Positions 24,983 to 34,099 of a DNA stretch of 64,000 nt are shown here, in pieces. The DNA lies in NCBI GenBank assembly GCA_934157235.1, contig CAKPHH010000002.1, positions 186,001 through 250,000 on the forward strand, in the 5' to 3' direction. The DNA comes from an uncultured Bacilli bacterium. Lineage in GTDB: Bacteria > Bacillota_I > Bacilli_A > RF39 > UBA660. The notes below the pieces were generated by a model. That model saw only the letters and a program-made list of their open reading frames with translations, ran no database searches and was not told the DNA's origin. Position numbers and translations under genes: made by a program. How positions within the stretch are numbered: position 1 is the stretch's first letter; every line of letters starts with the position of its first letter.

Positions 24983-25543
24983 TTGCATACTGAGTATGAA
25001 GTTAGAGTTTTAGAAATTAACAAAGATGAAGTCATTAAAAAATTGAAGAGTTTGAATGCTACATTTCAATGGGATGCTATTCAAAGAAGATATGTATATG
25101 ATTTCATACCAAAAGTAGATGGTAAATGGATTAGACTTAGAACTAATGGAATTAAATCTACACTTACAATTAAAAATTTAGTATCTTCAGAGATTGATGG
25201 TACGCAAGAGTTAGAAATCGAAGTTGATAATTTTGAAAGATGTAACTTAATATTGAAAGAGTTAGGTTATGAACCTAAAGGTTATCAAGAAAATAGAAGA
25301 AGACAATATTTACTTAATGGAGTAGAAATTGATATTGATTCTTGGCCATTACTTCCAGATTATCTAGAAATAGAAGGTCCTAGTGAGGAAGCTGTATTTA
25401 ATGCTTTAGAAGTTTTAGGTTTTTCTAAAGAAAATAGTACTACTAGAGATGTTGAAGGAATATTCTTAGATTATGGGTATAAGTTGGATGAGATTTATGA
25501 TTTAAAATTAGAAGAAAATAGAAAAGAAGGTTTGGAGGAATAA
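24983..25543 (+). CDS. CYTH domain protein (class IV adenylate cyclase / triphosphatase-like)
   Basis: 186 aa. The start is taken as TTG 24983, 8 nt after GGAG; the ATG at 24977 is only 2 nt from the RBS and one further upstream is in the terminator. The CYTH signature is TEYEVRVLEI (ExExK-like, here ExExR), with KWIRLRTNG, STLTIKN, ELEIEVDNFE and a C-terminal EIEGPSEEAV. CYTH enzymes bind organic or inorganic triphosphates in a beta tunnel with divalent metal; annotated members include class IV adenylate cyclases. It ends 2 nt before tyrS and shares its T-box. Confidence 0.85.
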   Translation: MHTEYEVRVLEINKDEVIKKLKSLNATFQWDAIQRRYVYDFIPKVDGKWIRLRTNGIKSTLTIKNLVSSEIDGTQELEIEVDNFERCNLILKELGYEPKGYQENRRRQYLLNGVEIDIDSWPLLPDYLEIEGPSEEAVFNALEVLGFSKENSTTRDVEGIFLDYGYKLDEIYDLKLEENRKEGLEE

Positions 25544-25545
25544 AA

Positions 25546-26772
25546 ATGAAAATATTTGATGAATTAAAATGGAGAGGATTGCTTAAAGATATTAGTAGTC
25601 CAGATTTAGAAGAAAAACTTAATAAGGGAGGAATGACATTCTATATTGGAACAGATCCTACTGGGGATAGTTTACATATAGGACATTTCTCATCATTTTT
25701 AATCTCTAAGAGATTAAAAGATGCAGGACACAATCCAATTTTGTTAGTTGGAGGAGCAACCGGTCTTATTGGAGATCCAAAGCCAGATGCTGAACGTCCT
25801 ATGATTACAAAGGAAGAAGTACAACATAACTTTCAGTGTTTAAAAGCACAAGCACAAAAACTATTTGGGTTTACTGTTGTTAATAACTATGATTGGTCTA
25901 AAGATCTTAACTTTATAGATTTCTTACGTGACTATGGAAAATTCTTCAATGTTAATTACATGTTAGGAAAAGATACAGTTGCGAGAAGACTTGAAACTGG
26001 TATTACTTATACAGAATTTTCTTATATGATTATGCAAGCATTAGATTTCTGTTGGTTATATGAAAACATGAACTGTGAAATGCAAGTTGCTGGACAAGAC
26101 CAATGGGGAAATATAACAGCAGGTATTGACTTAATTCGTAAAAAATTAGGTAAAGAAGCTTATGGATTTACAATGCCATTATTAACTAAGAAAGATGGTA
26201 CTAAGTTTGGTAAAACTAATGGTAAGGCAATTTGGTTAGATAGAGAAAAGACTTCTCCATATGAGATGTACCAATTCTTTATAAATGTTGAAGATGAAAA
26301 AGTTATTGATTACTTAAAATTCTTAACATTCTTATCAAAAGAAGAGATTGAAGAATTAGAAGTTAAAAACAATGAAAATCCACATTTAAGAGAAGCCCAT
26401 AAAAAATTAGCTGAAGAAGTAATTACATTTGTACATGGACATGAAGCATATGAAGAAGCAGTTAAAATCACAGAAGCATTATTCAATGGAAAAGTTCGTG
26501 ACTTAACTGCACATCAAATTAAAGATGCCTTTAATGGTATTGAGCCATTTAAAGTTAGTGAAGATACATTATTAGTAGATATATTAGTTAATAATGAAAT
26601 TTGTTCTAGTAAGAGAGAAGCTAGAGAATTTATTACTAATGGATCAATTACAGTAAATGATGAAAAGATTACTGATGTAGGATTTACGGTTACTAAAGAT
26701 GTTTGCATTGATGGTAAGTTTATTATAATTCGTCGTGGTAAGAAAAATTACTACATTGGTGTATTTGAATAA
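25546..26772 (+). CDS. tyrS: Tyrosyl-tRNA synthetase
   Basis: 408 aa. GTDPTGDSLHIGHFSS carries the HIGH motif at about 35-50, the tyrosine pocket is in QALDFCWLYENMNCEMQVAGQDQWGN, and the KMSKS equivalent is KFGKTNGKA at about 225-233. The last 65 residues form an S4-like RNA-binding domain (LVDILVNNEICSSKREAREFI ... GSITVNDEKI). It charges tRNA-Tyr and is expected to be induced through the T-box. GGAGGAATAAA RBS within the preceding gene end. Terminator follows. Confidence 0.97.
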   Translation: MKIFDELKWRGLLKDISSPDLEEKLNKGGMTFYIGTDPTGDSLHIGHFSSFLISKRLKDAGHNPILLVGGATGLIGDPKPDAERPMITKEEVQHNFQCLKAQAQKLFGFTVVNNYDWSKDLNFIDFLRDYGKFFNVNYMLGKDTVARRLETGITYTEFSYMIMQALDFCWLYENMNCEMQVAGQDQWGNITAGIDLIRKKLGKEAYGFTMPLLTKKDGTKFGKTNGKAIWLDREKTSPYEMYQFFINVEDEKVIDYLKFLTFLSKEEIEELEVKNNENPHLREAHKKLAEEVITFVHGHEAYEEAVKITEALFNGKVRDLTAHQIKDAFNGIEPFKVSEDTLLVDILVNNEICSSKREAREFITNGSITVNDEKITDVGFTVTKDVCIDGKFIIIRRGKKNYYIGVFE

Positions 26773-26786
26773 GTAAATTTACAGTG

Positions 26787-26818
26787 AAGAAAATATAATT
26801 TAATTATATTTTCTTTTT
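26787..26818 (+). terminator. Intrinsic terminator after tyrS
   Basis: A near-perfect palindrome 26787-26813 followed by T-rich sequence. Confidence 0.8.
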
Positions 26819-26871
26819 ACTTGTGGAAAAACTATTTTGTTTTTGTTATTATTATAGTGGGAGGCTAGTAT

Positions 26872-28071
26872 ATGTATAAAAGAGTTTTAAGAATATTAAA
26901 AATTATATTTGGATTTTGTCTTGCTTTGTTGATTGTGGAACTTTTATATCTGACATATGTTAGTTTCTTTAAGGAGAAAAAGTCAGTATATTTTGACTCT
27001 ATTAATGCGATGGAAAATTATAGTAATGGTTACGTTGTTGTTGGAAGTAATAATAATAACGATAGTCATTATGAGAAGGCAAAGATTGCGAAATATAATA
27101 TGAAGAGGGAAAAATCTTTTGAGTTTTTATATAATAAAGGCTATAATGGAGTATTTTTTGATGTAGCCGTTGATGAAGATGGCTATGTTGCGGTTGGTAG
27201 TTATGAAGCAGATCAAAATAGTCATAATAAAAAACTTAGAGAAGCTATTATTGTTAAATATGATAAGGATGGAAAAGTTTTATTTGATAAGAGTTTTAAA
27301 GCTTTAGATGATTCTAAATTTGTAAGTGTTTGTGTTGTTGATGATGGTTATTTAGTTGTTGGACAAAGTGTTTATGAAAATATGACTTTAGGTTTTTCTA
27401 AGAAAGGTGGAGCTTATTTAATAAAGTATGATAAAGTCGGTAACATTGTTTGGAAGAGTGATTTTGGAGATAATAAGTCAGCTATTTATAATGATGTTAT
27501 TCAAGTAAATGATTATATTTATGTAGTTGGTAAAAACTCTTCAAGAGTGGGACTTGTTAATAAATATGATTTGAAGGGTAATTTAGTTAAAAGTTCTGAA
27601 TATAAATATACTGATAATTTGGGCTTTACTAGTTTAGTTGCGGTTGATGATGGAATCGTTGTAGCTGGAGCTAAAAAATATGTTGATGATAAGAATAATT
27701 CAATAGTAGATGCGCTTCTTGTTAAATATGATTTTGATTGTAATTACTTGAAGGAAGTTAGGTATGATAATTCTAATATTGAGAGATTTAATAGAATTAT
27801 TAAAGTTGATGATAATAATATTTTAGCTGTTGGTAATGAGGTTAATGTTAGTAATGGTAATTTATATAATGGAATTATTGGTAAATATAAGAGTGATTTA
27901 ACTATTATTAAAATTGAAAATTATGGAGAACAGAGAAATGATTACTTTACGGATGTTAAACTTGTTAATGATAATTACTTGGTAGTTGGATATTCTGCTT
28001 ATGATGATGGTAGTTATTTAGGTAAGTTTATTGTTTATAGTAAGGCTTTAAAAGTATTGGAGGTTCAATAA
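26872..28071 (+). CDS. Membrane-anchored beta-propeller-like repeat protein
   Basis: 399 aa: N-terminal membrane segment (about 7-31) and then about seven repeats of roughly 48 residues of the form GYVVVGS...A.IAKYN, GYVAVGSY...AIIVKYDKDGKV, GYLVVGQS...AYLIKYDKVGNIVW, and so on. This D-G-Y-h-V-V-G...hhKYDxxGN pattern is characteristic of beta-propeller blades. It should be displayed outside the membrane, probably binding rather than catalysing; ligand unknown. The TAA overlaps the next ATG by one base. Confidence 0.75.
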   Translation: MYKRVLRILKIIFGFCLALLIVELLYLTYVSFFKEKKSVYFDSINAMENYSNGYVVVGSNNNNDSHYEKAKIAKYNMKREKSFEFLYNKGYNGVFFDVAVDEDGYVAVGSYEADQNSHNKKLREAIIVKYDKDGKVLFDKSFKALDDSKFVSVCVVDDGYLVVGQSVYENMTLGFSKKGGAYLIKYDKVGNIVWKSDFGDNKSAIYNDVIQVNDYIYVVGKNSSRVGLVNKYDLKGNLVKSSEYKYTDNLGFTSLVAVDDGIVVAGAKKYVDDKNNSIVDALLVKYDFDCNYLKEVRYDNSNIERFNRIIKVDDNNILAVGNEVNVSNGNLYNGIIGKYKSDLTIIKIENYGEQRNDYFTDVKLVNDNYLVVGYSAYDDGSYLGKFIVYSKALKVLEVQ

Positions 28072-28628
28072 TGAAAATTACATTGGTTAGACATGGAGAG
28101 ACAGATTTTAATAAAGAGGGAAAGATTCAAGGTTTGTCTAATAATTTATTGAATGATACAGGAAGAAGACAATGTCGTGATCTTAGAATGAGACTTTCAG
28201 ATCAACATTTTGATTTTTGTTATATGTCGCCTTTAGCAAGAACGGTTGAAACAGCGATGATTCTTATAGGGGATAGAGTAGAAATGATACCTGATAAGCG
28301 TTTAATTGAACGTGATATGGGAGATATTGAAGGTGATAGTAGAGAACTTTATGCTGTTGATAAGTTCTGGGACTATAATTTAAATTCTGGGGATCAAAAT
28401 ATTGAAAAGATTCAGGATATTTTTGAAAGATGTAGGGACTTTTTGGACTATGTAATAAAAAAACATCCTGGTAAGGATATTTTGATTGTATCTCATGGAG
28501 CTCCTGTTAGAGCAATGCATCATATCTTAAGAAAAAGTAATTTAACTGGTAATTTGCGAGATATTAATATAAAGAATTGTTATTGTGAGACTATTGAATT
28601 TGATGAGAATGATATTAAATTAAAATAA
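28071..28628 (+). CDS. Histidine phosphatase family protein (phosphoglycerate mutase-like)
   Basis: 185 aa. The catalytic LVRHGETDFN (RHG, His8) is at the N-terminus, Arg in SPLARTVETA, the acidic ERDMGDIEG segment, and the second catalytic His in IVSHGAPVRA at about 143. These are the residues of the branch-one histidine phosphatases, which include cofactor-dependent phosphoglycerate mutases and many small-molecule phosphatases; the length and lack of mutase-specific insertions favour a phosphatase. Translationally coupled to the propeller gene by ATAATG. Confidence 0.9.
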   Translation: MKITLVRHGETDFNKEGKIQGLSNNLLNDTGRRQCRDLRMRLSDQHFDFCYMSPLARTVETAMILIGDRVEMIPDKRLIERDMGDIEGDSRELYAVDKFWDYNLNSGDQNIEKIQDIFERCRDFLDYVIKKHPGKDILIVSHGAPVRAMHHILRKSNLTGNLRDINIKNCYCETIEFDENDIKLK

Positions 28629-28629
28629 A

Positions 28630-28657
28630 AAGAACGCTTAAGGCGTTCTTAATTTTT
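28630..28657. terminator. Bidirectional terminator between phosphatase gene and rpsD
   Basis: AAGAACGC and GCGTTCTT pair in an imperfectly palindromic 28630-28650 with T-rich tails in both directions. Confidence 0.85.
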
Positions 28658-29260
28658 TTACTTATTGTAGAATTCAACGATTAATGCTTCGTTAATGTCA
28701 GCATTAAGTTCATTTCTTTCAGGTAATCTTACAAAAGTAGCTTCTTTCTTATTTTCATCGTAATTAATGAAATCAACACGTTTTGTAATTTTTGATAGTG
28801 CTTCTTCAACAACTTTTAAGTTCTTGTCATCTTCTTTAAGAGAAATAACGTCTCCAACTTTAGCTCTGTATGAAGGAATATCAACTTTCTTACCATTAAC
28901 AGTTACGTGACCATGGTTAACAAGTTGTCTAGCTCCACGACGAGTAGAAGCAAAACCAGCACGATATACTAAGTTATCTAAACGAGATTCAAGTAATCTT
29001 AAGAAGTTAGTACCGTGAATACCTTGTAATTTAGAAGCTTCATCAAAAGTTTTTCTAAATTGTCTTTCATTTAATCCATACATGAAACGAACTTTTTGTT
29101 TTTCTTTTAATTGAGTTCCGTAATCAGATAATTTACCTTTACGATCTTTTCCATGTTGTCCTGGACCATATGGACGACGAGCTAATTCTTTTCCTGTTTC
29201 AGTAATGGAAAAACCAACACGACGAGCTTGTTTATAACTAGGACCTGTGTATCTTGCCAT
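28658..29260 (-). CDS. rpsD: Ribosomal protein S4
   Basis: 200 aa from ATG 29260 ([16 protein letters not shown]), with AAAGGAG upstream. All S4 landmarks are present: [36 protein letters not shown], and the S4 domain [43 protein letters not shown]4 nucleates assembly of the 30S body and in Bacillus represses its own synthesis through its mRNA leader. It is monocistronic here, with its own consensus promoter and a folded leader. Confidence 0.98.
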   Translation of the reverse strand: MARYTGPSYKQARRVGFSITETGKELARRPYGPGQHGKDRKGKLSDYGTQLKEKQKVRFMYGLNERQFRKTFDEASKLQGIHGTNFLRLLESRLDNLVYRAGFASTRRGARQLVNHGHVTVNGKKVDIPSYRAKVGDVISLKEDDKNLKVVEEALSKITKRVDFINYDENKKEATFVRLPERNELNADINEALIVEFYNK

Positions 29261-29420
29261 ATAAATAATCTCCTTTCTTTGTATTTGCAACTTACTGAAA
29301 TTGATTTAGCCATATCTTAGGGAGTTTTTCGCTTTTTCGCATAAACAGCAATAGTTACTAAACACTGTATGAAAAACACTTTAAAATATTCTAAAATCTG
29401 CTGTTTCAAGTTAATTTGCA
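29261..29420 (-). ncRNA. Candidate S4 autoregulatory mRNA leader of rpsD
   Basis: About 160 nt lie between the predicted transcription start and rpsD. Visible helices in the minus-strand RNA: TGCAA at 29416-29420 with TTGCA at 29286-29290 as a closing stem, and AAACAGCA (29399-29406) with TGCTGTTT (29343-29350) as a perfect 8-bp inner stem. The nested arrangement upstream of rpsD is what is expected of an S4-binding r-protein leader. The family assignment needs a covariance search. Confidence 0.6.
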
Positions 29421-29426
29421 TTTATA

Positions 29427-29455
29427 ATTATATGGTAAATATGTTGCTATGTCAA
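29427..29455 (-). promoter_or_regulatory. Consensus promoter of rpsD
   Basis: On the minus strand TTGACA (29455-29450), 17-bp spacer, TATAAT (29432-29427): a perfect sigma-A promoter. The start point would fall near 29420, exactly where the leader fold begins. Confidence 0.9.
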
Positions 29456-29551
29456 GGAATTTCAATTATAGAGAAATAAATTTTTATAAAAATGTAGAAA
29501 AATGACATATTATTGTGTTAAAATGTACTTATATTAGATAGAGGTGAGGAT

Positions 29552-31261
29552 ATGCAAGGGCAATATTTAATTATCGGTTCAGCTACTATTATCGCAATGG
29601 TTATTGTTATTATTATTCTTCACTTTATTAGAAAATTTGAAATGAAATATTACCGTGATAGAATAAAAGAATTAGAGAGACAAAGAAATATAGTTGCAAG
29701 TACACCAGTTCTTTTAGAGCTATCTAAGGTTGAGCCAATTATTAAGAATGATAAGATGGAAGAGAAGTATAATAAATGGCAAGATGAATTTGTTTCTATT
29801 AAAGAAAATAGACTTACAGTAATTGATGATATGTTAATAGATTTAGATTTATATATTGAAAAGAGAGATTATAAGTCTTGTGGATATTCAATGGCTAAAA
29901 TTGAAATGGAAATATATAAAGTTAGAGAAGCTGCAGATCATTTACTAGAAGAGATTAAAGATATAACTTTAAGTGAAGAGAAATATAGAGCTATTGTTAC
30001 AAAGTTAAAAACTAAGTATAGAGAACTTAATAGAGAGTTTCATGATCATGAACAATTATATGAACAAATGCAAGAACCTATTTCTTTACAACTTGAAAAT
30101 ATTGAGAGAAGATTTTTAGATTTCGAAAAAGTAATGGATGATAATGATTATGCAGAAGTTGTACATGTTGTTAAAGCGCTTGATACGATGATTGAGCATA
30201 TAGAGATTATTGTAAAAGAAGTACCAGATGTATTATTAATGGTTAATCAAATTATTCCTAAGAGAGTTAAAGAAGTAAAAGAAAATTATGATGAGATGAT
30301 TGAGTTAGGTTTTCCACTTGATTATTTAAATATCGATTATAATTTGGATGAGATTAATAAGAATGTAGAAGCTATTTTAGATAAAGTTAATGTTTTAAAT
30401 CTTGAAGGTTGTATGTTTGATTTAAAAACAATGCTTGAGTACTTGGATTCTTTGTTTATCGATTTTGAAAAAGAAAGATTAGCTAAGAAAGTTTATGAAG
30501 AAGTTGAAAGTGACTTCGCAAAAAAGATTGAAAAAACTAATAAGTTAGTTTGTGATATTTATGAACAGCTTGATGATATTAAGAAATTGTATGATTTAAA
30601 TGATGAAGATGTTCAAATTATTCATAATGTTAATAAGAGTTTAGTTGTTATTAATGATGATTATAAGAAATTACTATCTAAAGTGGCGGCAAAAAGTTCT
30701 CCTTATACAATGCTTAATAAGGAAATTGAAGATTTATCTGTTCGTTTAATAAATATGGAAGATGAATTAGATAAGTCATTAAAGTCTTTAGGTAATATGT
30801 ATGATGATGAAGTAAGAGCAAGAGAGCAATTGGATGAAATTCAAGAATTCTTAAAACAATGTAAAAATAAGATGAGAACTTATAAGCTGCCAGTTATTAC
30901 TGATAATTACTTTGTACAATTATCAGAAGCAAATGAGGCAATAGGAGAAGTTATAAAAGAATTAGAAAAGAAACCTATTGTTATTAATACATTAAATACA
31001 AGAGTAGATACAGCAAGAGACTTAGTTTTAAAACTTTATAATACAACTAATGAAATGGTTAGAATGGCTCAATGTGCAGAGATTGCGATTGTTTATGGTA
31101 ATAGATATAGAGATTATGAAGAAGTAGATGCGGGACTTAATGATGCAAGAAGTAAATTCTTTAAGGGAGATTATAAAAGAGCTTTAGATCTAGCAATTAG
31201 AACTATATCTTTAGTAGATGCAGATATAAGTAAAAAATTATTCAATAATGAAGGATATTAA
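29552..31261 (+). CDS. ezrA: Septation ring formation regulator EzrA
   Basis: 569 aa with an N-terminal membrane segment (about 5-24; few residues outside) and long coiled-coil spectrin-like repeats for the rest, including KYNKWQDEF (about 73-81) and many Glu/Lys heptads. This single-pass, N-out, coiled-coil layout and length match EzrA, which binds FtsZ and tunes Z-ring assembly. RBS GAGGTGAGG. The internal repeats and a C-terminal YGNRYRDYEEVDAGLNDARSKFFKGDYKRAL segment support the assignment. Monocistronic with its own terminator. Confidence 0.85.
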   Translation: MQGQYLIIGSATIIAMVIVIIILHFIRKFEMKYYRDRIKELERQRNIVASTPVLLELSKVEPIIKNDKMEEKYNKWQDEFVSIKENRLTVIDDMLIDLDLYIEKRDYKSCGYSMAKIEMEIYKVREAADHLLEEIKDITLSEEKYRAIVTKLKTKYRELNREFHDHEQLYEQMQEPISLQLENIERRFLDFEKVMDDNDYAEVVHVVKALDTMIEHIEIIVKEVPDVLLMVNQIIPKRVKEVKENYDEMIELGFPLDYLNIDYNLDEINKNVEAILDKVNVLNLEGCMFDLKTMLEYLDSLFIDFEKERLAKKVYEEVESDFAKKIEKTNKLVCDIYEQLDDIKKLYDLNDEDVQIIHNVNKSLVVINDDYKKLLSKVAAKSSPYTMLNKEIEDLSVRLINMEDELDKSLKSLGNMYDDEVRAREQLDEIQEFLKQCKNKMRTYKLPVITDNYFVQLSEANEAIGEVIKELEKKPIVINTLNTRVDTARDLVLKLYNTTNEMVRMAQCAEIAIVYGNRYRDYEEVDAGLNDARSKFFKGDYKRALDLAIRTISLVDADISKKLFNNEGY

Positions 31262-31286
31262 ACAAGACTTAGTTCTTGTTTTTTCG
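31261..31286 (+). terminator. Intrinsic terminator after ezrA
   Basis: AACAAGA (31261-31267) pairs with TCTTGTT (31274-31280), followed by TTTTTC. Confidence 0.75.
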
Positions 31287-31321
31287 TGTCATTTTATGAT
31301 AAAATAGCGCTGGTGATGAAA

Positions 31322-32509
31322 ATGGATCGTGTAATTTTAGTTAAGTATGGAGAACTTAGTACAAAAAAGGCTAATAGAAATTTCTTTATTAATACTTTAT
31401 ATAATAACGTTAGGAATAAACTTAATAATTATGATGTAAAAATTAGTAAAGATCGAGCAAGAATGTATATAGAATTTAAAGATAGTGAGTTAGAAGATAT
31501 TAAAAAAATTATTGATAAGATTTTTGGTATACATATGTATCATATTGCTTATATAGTTGATACTAATAGTGATGATATTTGTAATAAAGCTGTGGAAGTT
31601 TTAAAAAATATGAAATTTTCAACTTTTAAAGTGGAAACTAAGAGAAGTTATAAGAGTTTTCCACAGGACAGTATGGAATTTAGTAGAAACCTTGGAGGAT
31701 TTATTTTAAAAAATATTGATAATATTAAAGTTGATGTTCATAATCCAAACGTTTTAGTACAAGTTGAAATAAGAGAAGGACATTCTTATATATATCTTAA
31801 TAATTATCATGGAGCAGGTGGATATCCTGTGGGTACTCAACCTAAAGGAATGTTAATGCTATCGGGAGGTATTGATTCACCAGTTGCGGGATATTTAGCA
31901 ATGAAGAGAGGTATAAGATTAGAGGCAGTTTACTTTGAAGCAATTCCACATACTAGTTTAGAAGCTAGAAATAAAGTTGTTGAATTAACTAAAAAATTAA
32001 CAGCTTATACTAATTATATTAATTTACATGTTGTTAATTTTACTCCTATTCAAGAAGCAATTTATAAAAATTGTAGGAGTGATTATTGTATTACTATTAT
32101 GCGTAGAATGATGTATCGTATAATGGAGAGAATTGTTAAGAGTCATGATGGTTATGTAATAATTAATGGTGAGAGTGTAGGACAAGTTGCTAGTCAGACA
32201 TTAGTAAGTATGTCAGTAATTAATAGTGTTACTAATGTTCCTGTTATTAGACCAGTTGCTTGTTTAGATAAATTAGAAATAATTGATCTTGCCAGAAAAA
32301 TAGATACTTATGAAACTAGTATTTTACCATTTGAAGATTGTTGTACAGTATTTGTACCAGCTCATCCAGTTATTAATCCTAGAATGGATGTAGCAATAAA
32401 AGAAGAGAATAAGTTTGATTATGAGACTATGATTGAAGAAGCACTTAATAATATTAATACAATTAAAGTAGTTGAAGGCGTTTCTGAAGAGTTTGAAAAA
32501 TTGCTATAA
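31322..32509 (+). CDS. thiI: tRNA sulfurtransferase ThiI
   Basis: 395 aa from ATG 31322 (MDRVILVKYGELSTKK); the GGTGATG overlapping upstream codons serves as RBS. A ferredoxin-like plus THUMP domain covers about 1-165 and the PP-loop ATP pyrophosphatase motif is MLSGGIDSPVAGY at about 178-190. The Firmicute-type protein lacks the C-terminal rhodanese domain, as here; the EDCCTVFVP cysteines are retained. It makes 4-thiouridine in tRNA and can supply sulfur for thiamine synthesis. The usual neighbouring cysteine desulfurase gene is not in the window. Confidence 0.95.
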   Translation: MDRVILVKYGELSTKKANRNFFINTLYNNVRNKLNNYDVKISKDRARMYIEFKDSELEDIKKIIDKIFGIHMYHIAYIVDTNSDDICNKAVEVLKNMKFSTFKVETKRSYKSFPQDSMEFSRNLGGFILKNIDNIKVDVHNPNVLVQVEIREGHSYIYLNNYHGAGGYPVGTQPKGMLMLSGGIDSPVAGYLAMKRGIRLEAVYFEAIPHTSLEARNKVVELTKKLTAYTNYINLHVVNFTPIQEAIYKNCRSDYCITIMRRMMYRIMERIVKSHDGYVIINGESVGQVASQTLVSMSVINSVTNVPVIRPVACLDKLEIIDLARKIDTYETSILPFEDCCTVFVPAHPVINPRMDVAIKEENKFDYETMIEEALNNINTIKVVEGVSEEFEKLL

Positions 32510-32578
32510 TTTTCCAATGAAAAAATGTATTATTTGTAAAAAATTTCACAACCTATTAGTGTACAGGAGGTGAAATAA

Positions 32579-32791
32579 ATGAATACAAAGAATTCTTCAA
32601 TGAAAATGAGAGTTCCAGGTGCTAAACAAGCTATTGATAAAATGAAATATGAAATAGCTAACGAATTTGGTGTAAACCTAGGTGCTGATGCTACTAGCCG
32701 TGCAAATGGTTCAGTTGGTGGTGAAATCACTAGACGTTTAGTACAAAATGGATTAAACCAAGTTAGTGGAAGCTATAACACAAATAAATAA
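32579..32791 (+). CDS. Alpha/beta-type small acid-soluble spore protein (SASP)
   Basis: 70 aa. Diagnostic segments are [35 protein letters not shown], containing the GPR protease cleavage region (EIAxE) and the conserved DNA-binding G-x-x-x-T-x-R-x-N-G-x-V-G-G-x-x-x-[KR]-x-[LM]-V. These proteins saturate forespore DNA and protect it from UV and heat. GGAGGTGA RBS is excellent, consistent with high expression. The 70 bp upstream should hold a sigma-G promoter but I cannot place it with confidence. Confidence 0.95.
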   Translation: MNTKNSSMKMRVPGAKQAIDKMKYEIANEFGVNLGADATSRANGSVGGEITRRLVQNGLNQVSGSYNTNK

Positions 32792-32810
32792 GTAAATAAT
32801 TTATAGCTTA

Positions 32811-32844
32811 AAAGATAGGCTCAAGGTCTATCTTTTGTTTTTTT
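32811..32844 (+). terminator. Intrinsic terminator after the SASP gene
   Basis: AAAGATAG (32811-32818) with CTATCTTT (32828-32835), then TGTTTTTTT. Confidence 0.85.
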
Positions 32845-32904
32845 CTTTGAATATTTTAGTTGCTGTAGTATAATATTAGTAGATTTGGAAGAGAGGTTTT
32901 GTTC

Positions 32905-34089
32905 ATGAAGATTTTAGCGGTTAATGCCGGTAGTAGCTCTTTAAAGTTTTCACTATTCAATATGGATGATAATTCTGTAATAGCGTCTGGGCTATTTGAA
33001 CGTATTGGAATAGAGGGAAGTACCTTTACAATTAAATATAATGGAGAAAAGATTGTTCAAGAAGTTGAACTAAATAATCATGTTGATGCTGTTAATATTT
33101 TAATAGAAAAGTTAACTAGTTTAGAAATAATTAAATCATTATATGAGATTGATGGTATTGGACATAGAGTTGCACATGGAAAAGATTTCTTTGATAAATC
33201 GACAGTAATCAATGATAGTGTTATTGAAAAGATAAGAGAAATAAAAGATATGGCACCTTTACATAATCCAGCTAATTTGCTTGGAATTGAAGCTTTTGAA
33301 AAGGTTATGCCAGATATAACTCAAGTAGCTGTTTTTGATACAGCTTATCATCAAAGTATGGATGAAGTTTCTTATTTATATCCAGTACCATATTCTTGGT
33401 ATAGAGATTATGGCTTAAGAAAGTATGGATTCCATGGAACAAGTCATAAATATATAGCAAGAGAAGCAAAGAGAATACTTGGTAAAGATAATTATAAAGT
33501 TATTAGTTGTCATATTGGTAATGGTGGTTCTATTTGTGCTATTAAGGATGGTAAATGTATCGATACTTCAATGGGATTTACACCTCTAGCAGGAATTATG
33601 ATGGGAACTAGATCTGGTGATGTTGATCCTTCTATTATTCCTTATATAATGGAGAAAGAAGGAAAAAATGCTTCAGAAGTAATTGATGATTTAAATAAAA
33701 ACTCTGGTCTTTATGGTATGAGTGAATTTAGTAATGATATGAGAGATATAGTTGCTCGTATTGAAGAGGGTGATCATCGCGCTTTGATTGCTAGAGAAAA
33801 GTATGTTAGAAGAATAGTTGATTATATAGCACAATACTATGTATTACTTGAAGGTGTTGATATGATTGCTTTAACTGCTGGTGTTGGTGAAAATAATAAG
33901 ACTATTAGGAGAGAAATATTAGAAAAGCTTGCTTGTTTAGGAGTTAAAATAGATACGGAAGCAAATGAAGTAGTTGGAGAAGAAATAAAACTTAGTGCTT
34001 CTGATTCAAAAATCTTGGTATATGTTATTCCAACAGATGAAGAATTGATGATTGCTAAGGATACATATAATTTAATTAATAATAGATAG
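32905..34089 (+). CDS. ackA: Acetate kinase
   Basis: 394 aa from ATG 32905. Motifs in order: ILAVNAGSSSLKFSLF at the N-terminus, GIGHRVAHG (about 88-96), VAVFDTAYHQSM, KYGFHGTSHKY, CHIGNGGSICAI, DTSMGFTPLAGIMMGTRSGDVDP and LTAGVGENN. It interconverts acetyl phosphate plus ADP with acetate plus ATP, usually for fermentative ATP. The phosphotransacetylase gene is not adjacent. It is followed at 10 nt by nrnA, so these and engB may form an operon. Confidence 0.97.
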   Translation: MKILAVNAGSSSLKFSLFNMDDNSVIASGLFERIGIEGSTFTIKYNGEKIVQEVELNNHVDAVNILIEKLTSLEIIKSLYEIDGIGHRVAHGKDFFDKSTVINDSVIEKIREIKDMAPLHNPANLLGIEAFEKVMPDITQVAVFDTAYHQSMDEVSYLYPVPYSWYRDYGLRKYGFHGTSHKYIAREAKRILGKDNYKVISCHIGNGGSICAIKDGKCIDTSMGFTPLAGIMMGTRSGDVDPSIIPYIMEKEGKNASEVIDDLNKNSGLYGMSEFSNDMRDIVARIEEGDHRALIAREKYVRRIVDYIAQYYVLLEGVDMIALTAGVGENNKTIRREILEKLACLGVKIDTEANEVVGEEIKLSASDSKILVYVIPTDEELMIAKDTYNLINNR

Positions 34090-34099
34090 GAAATGTAAG

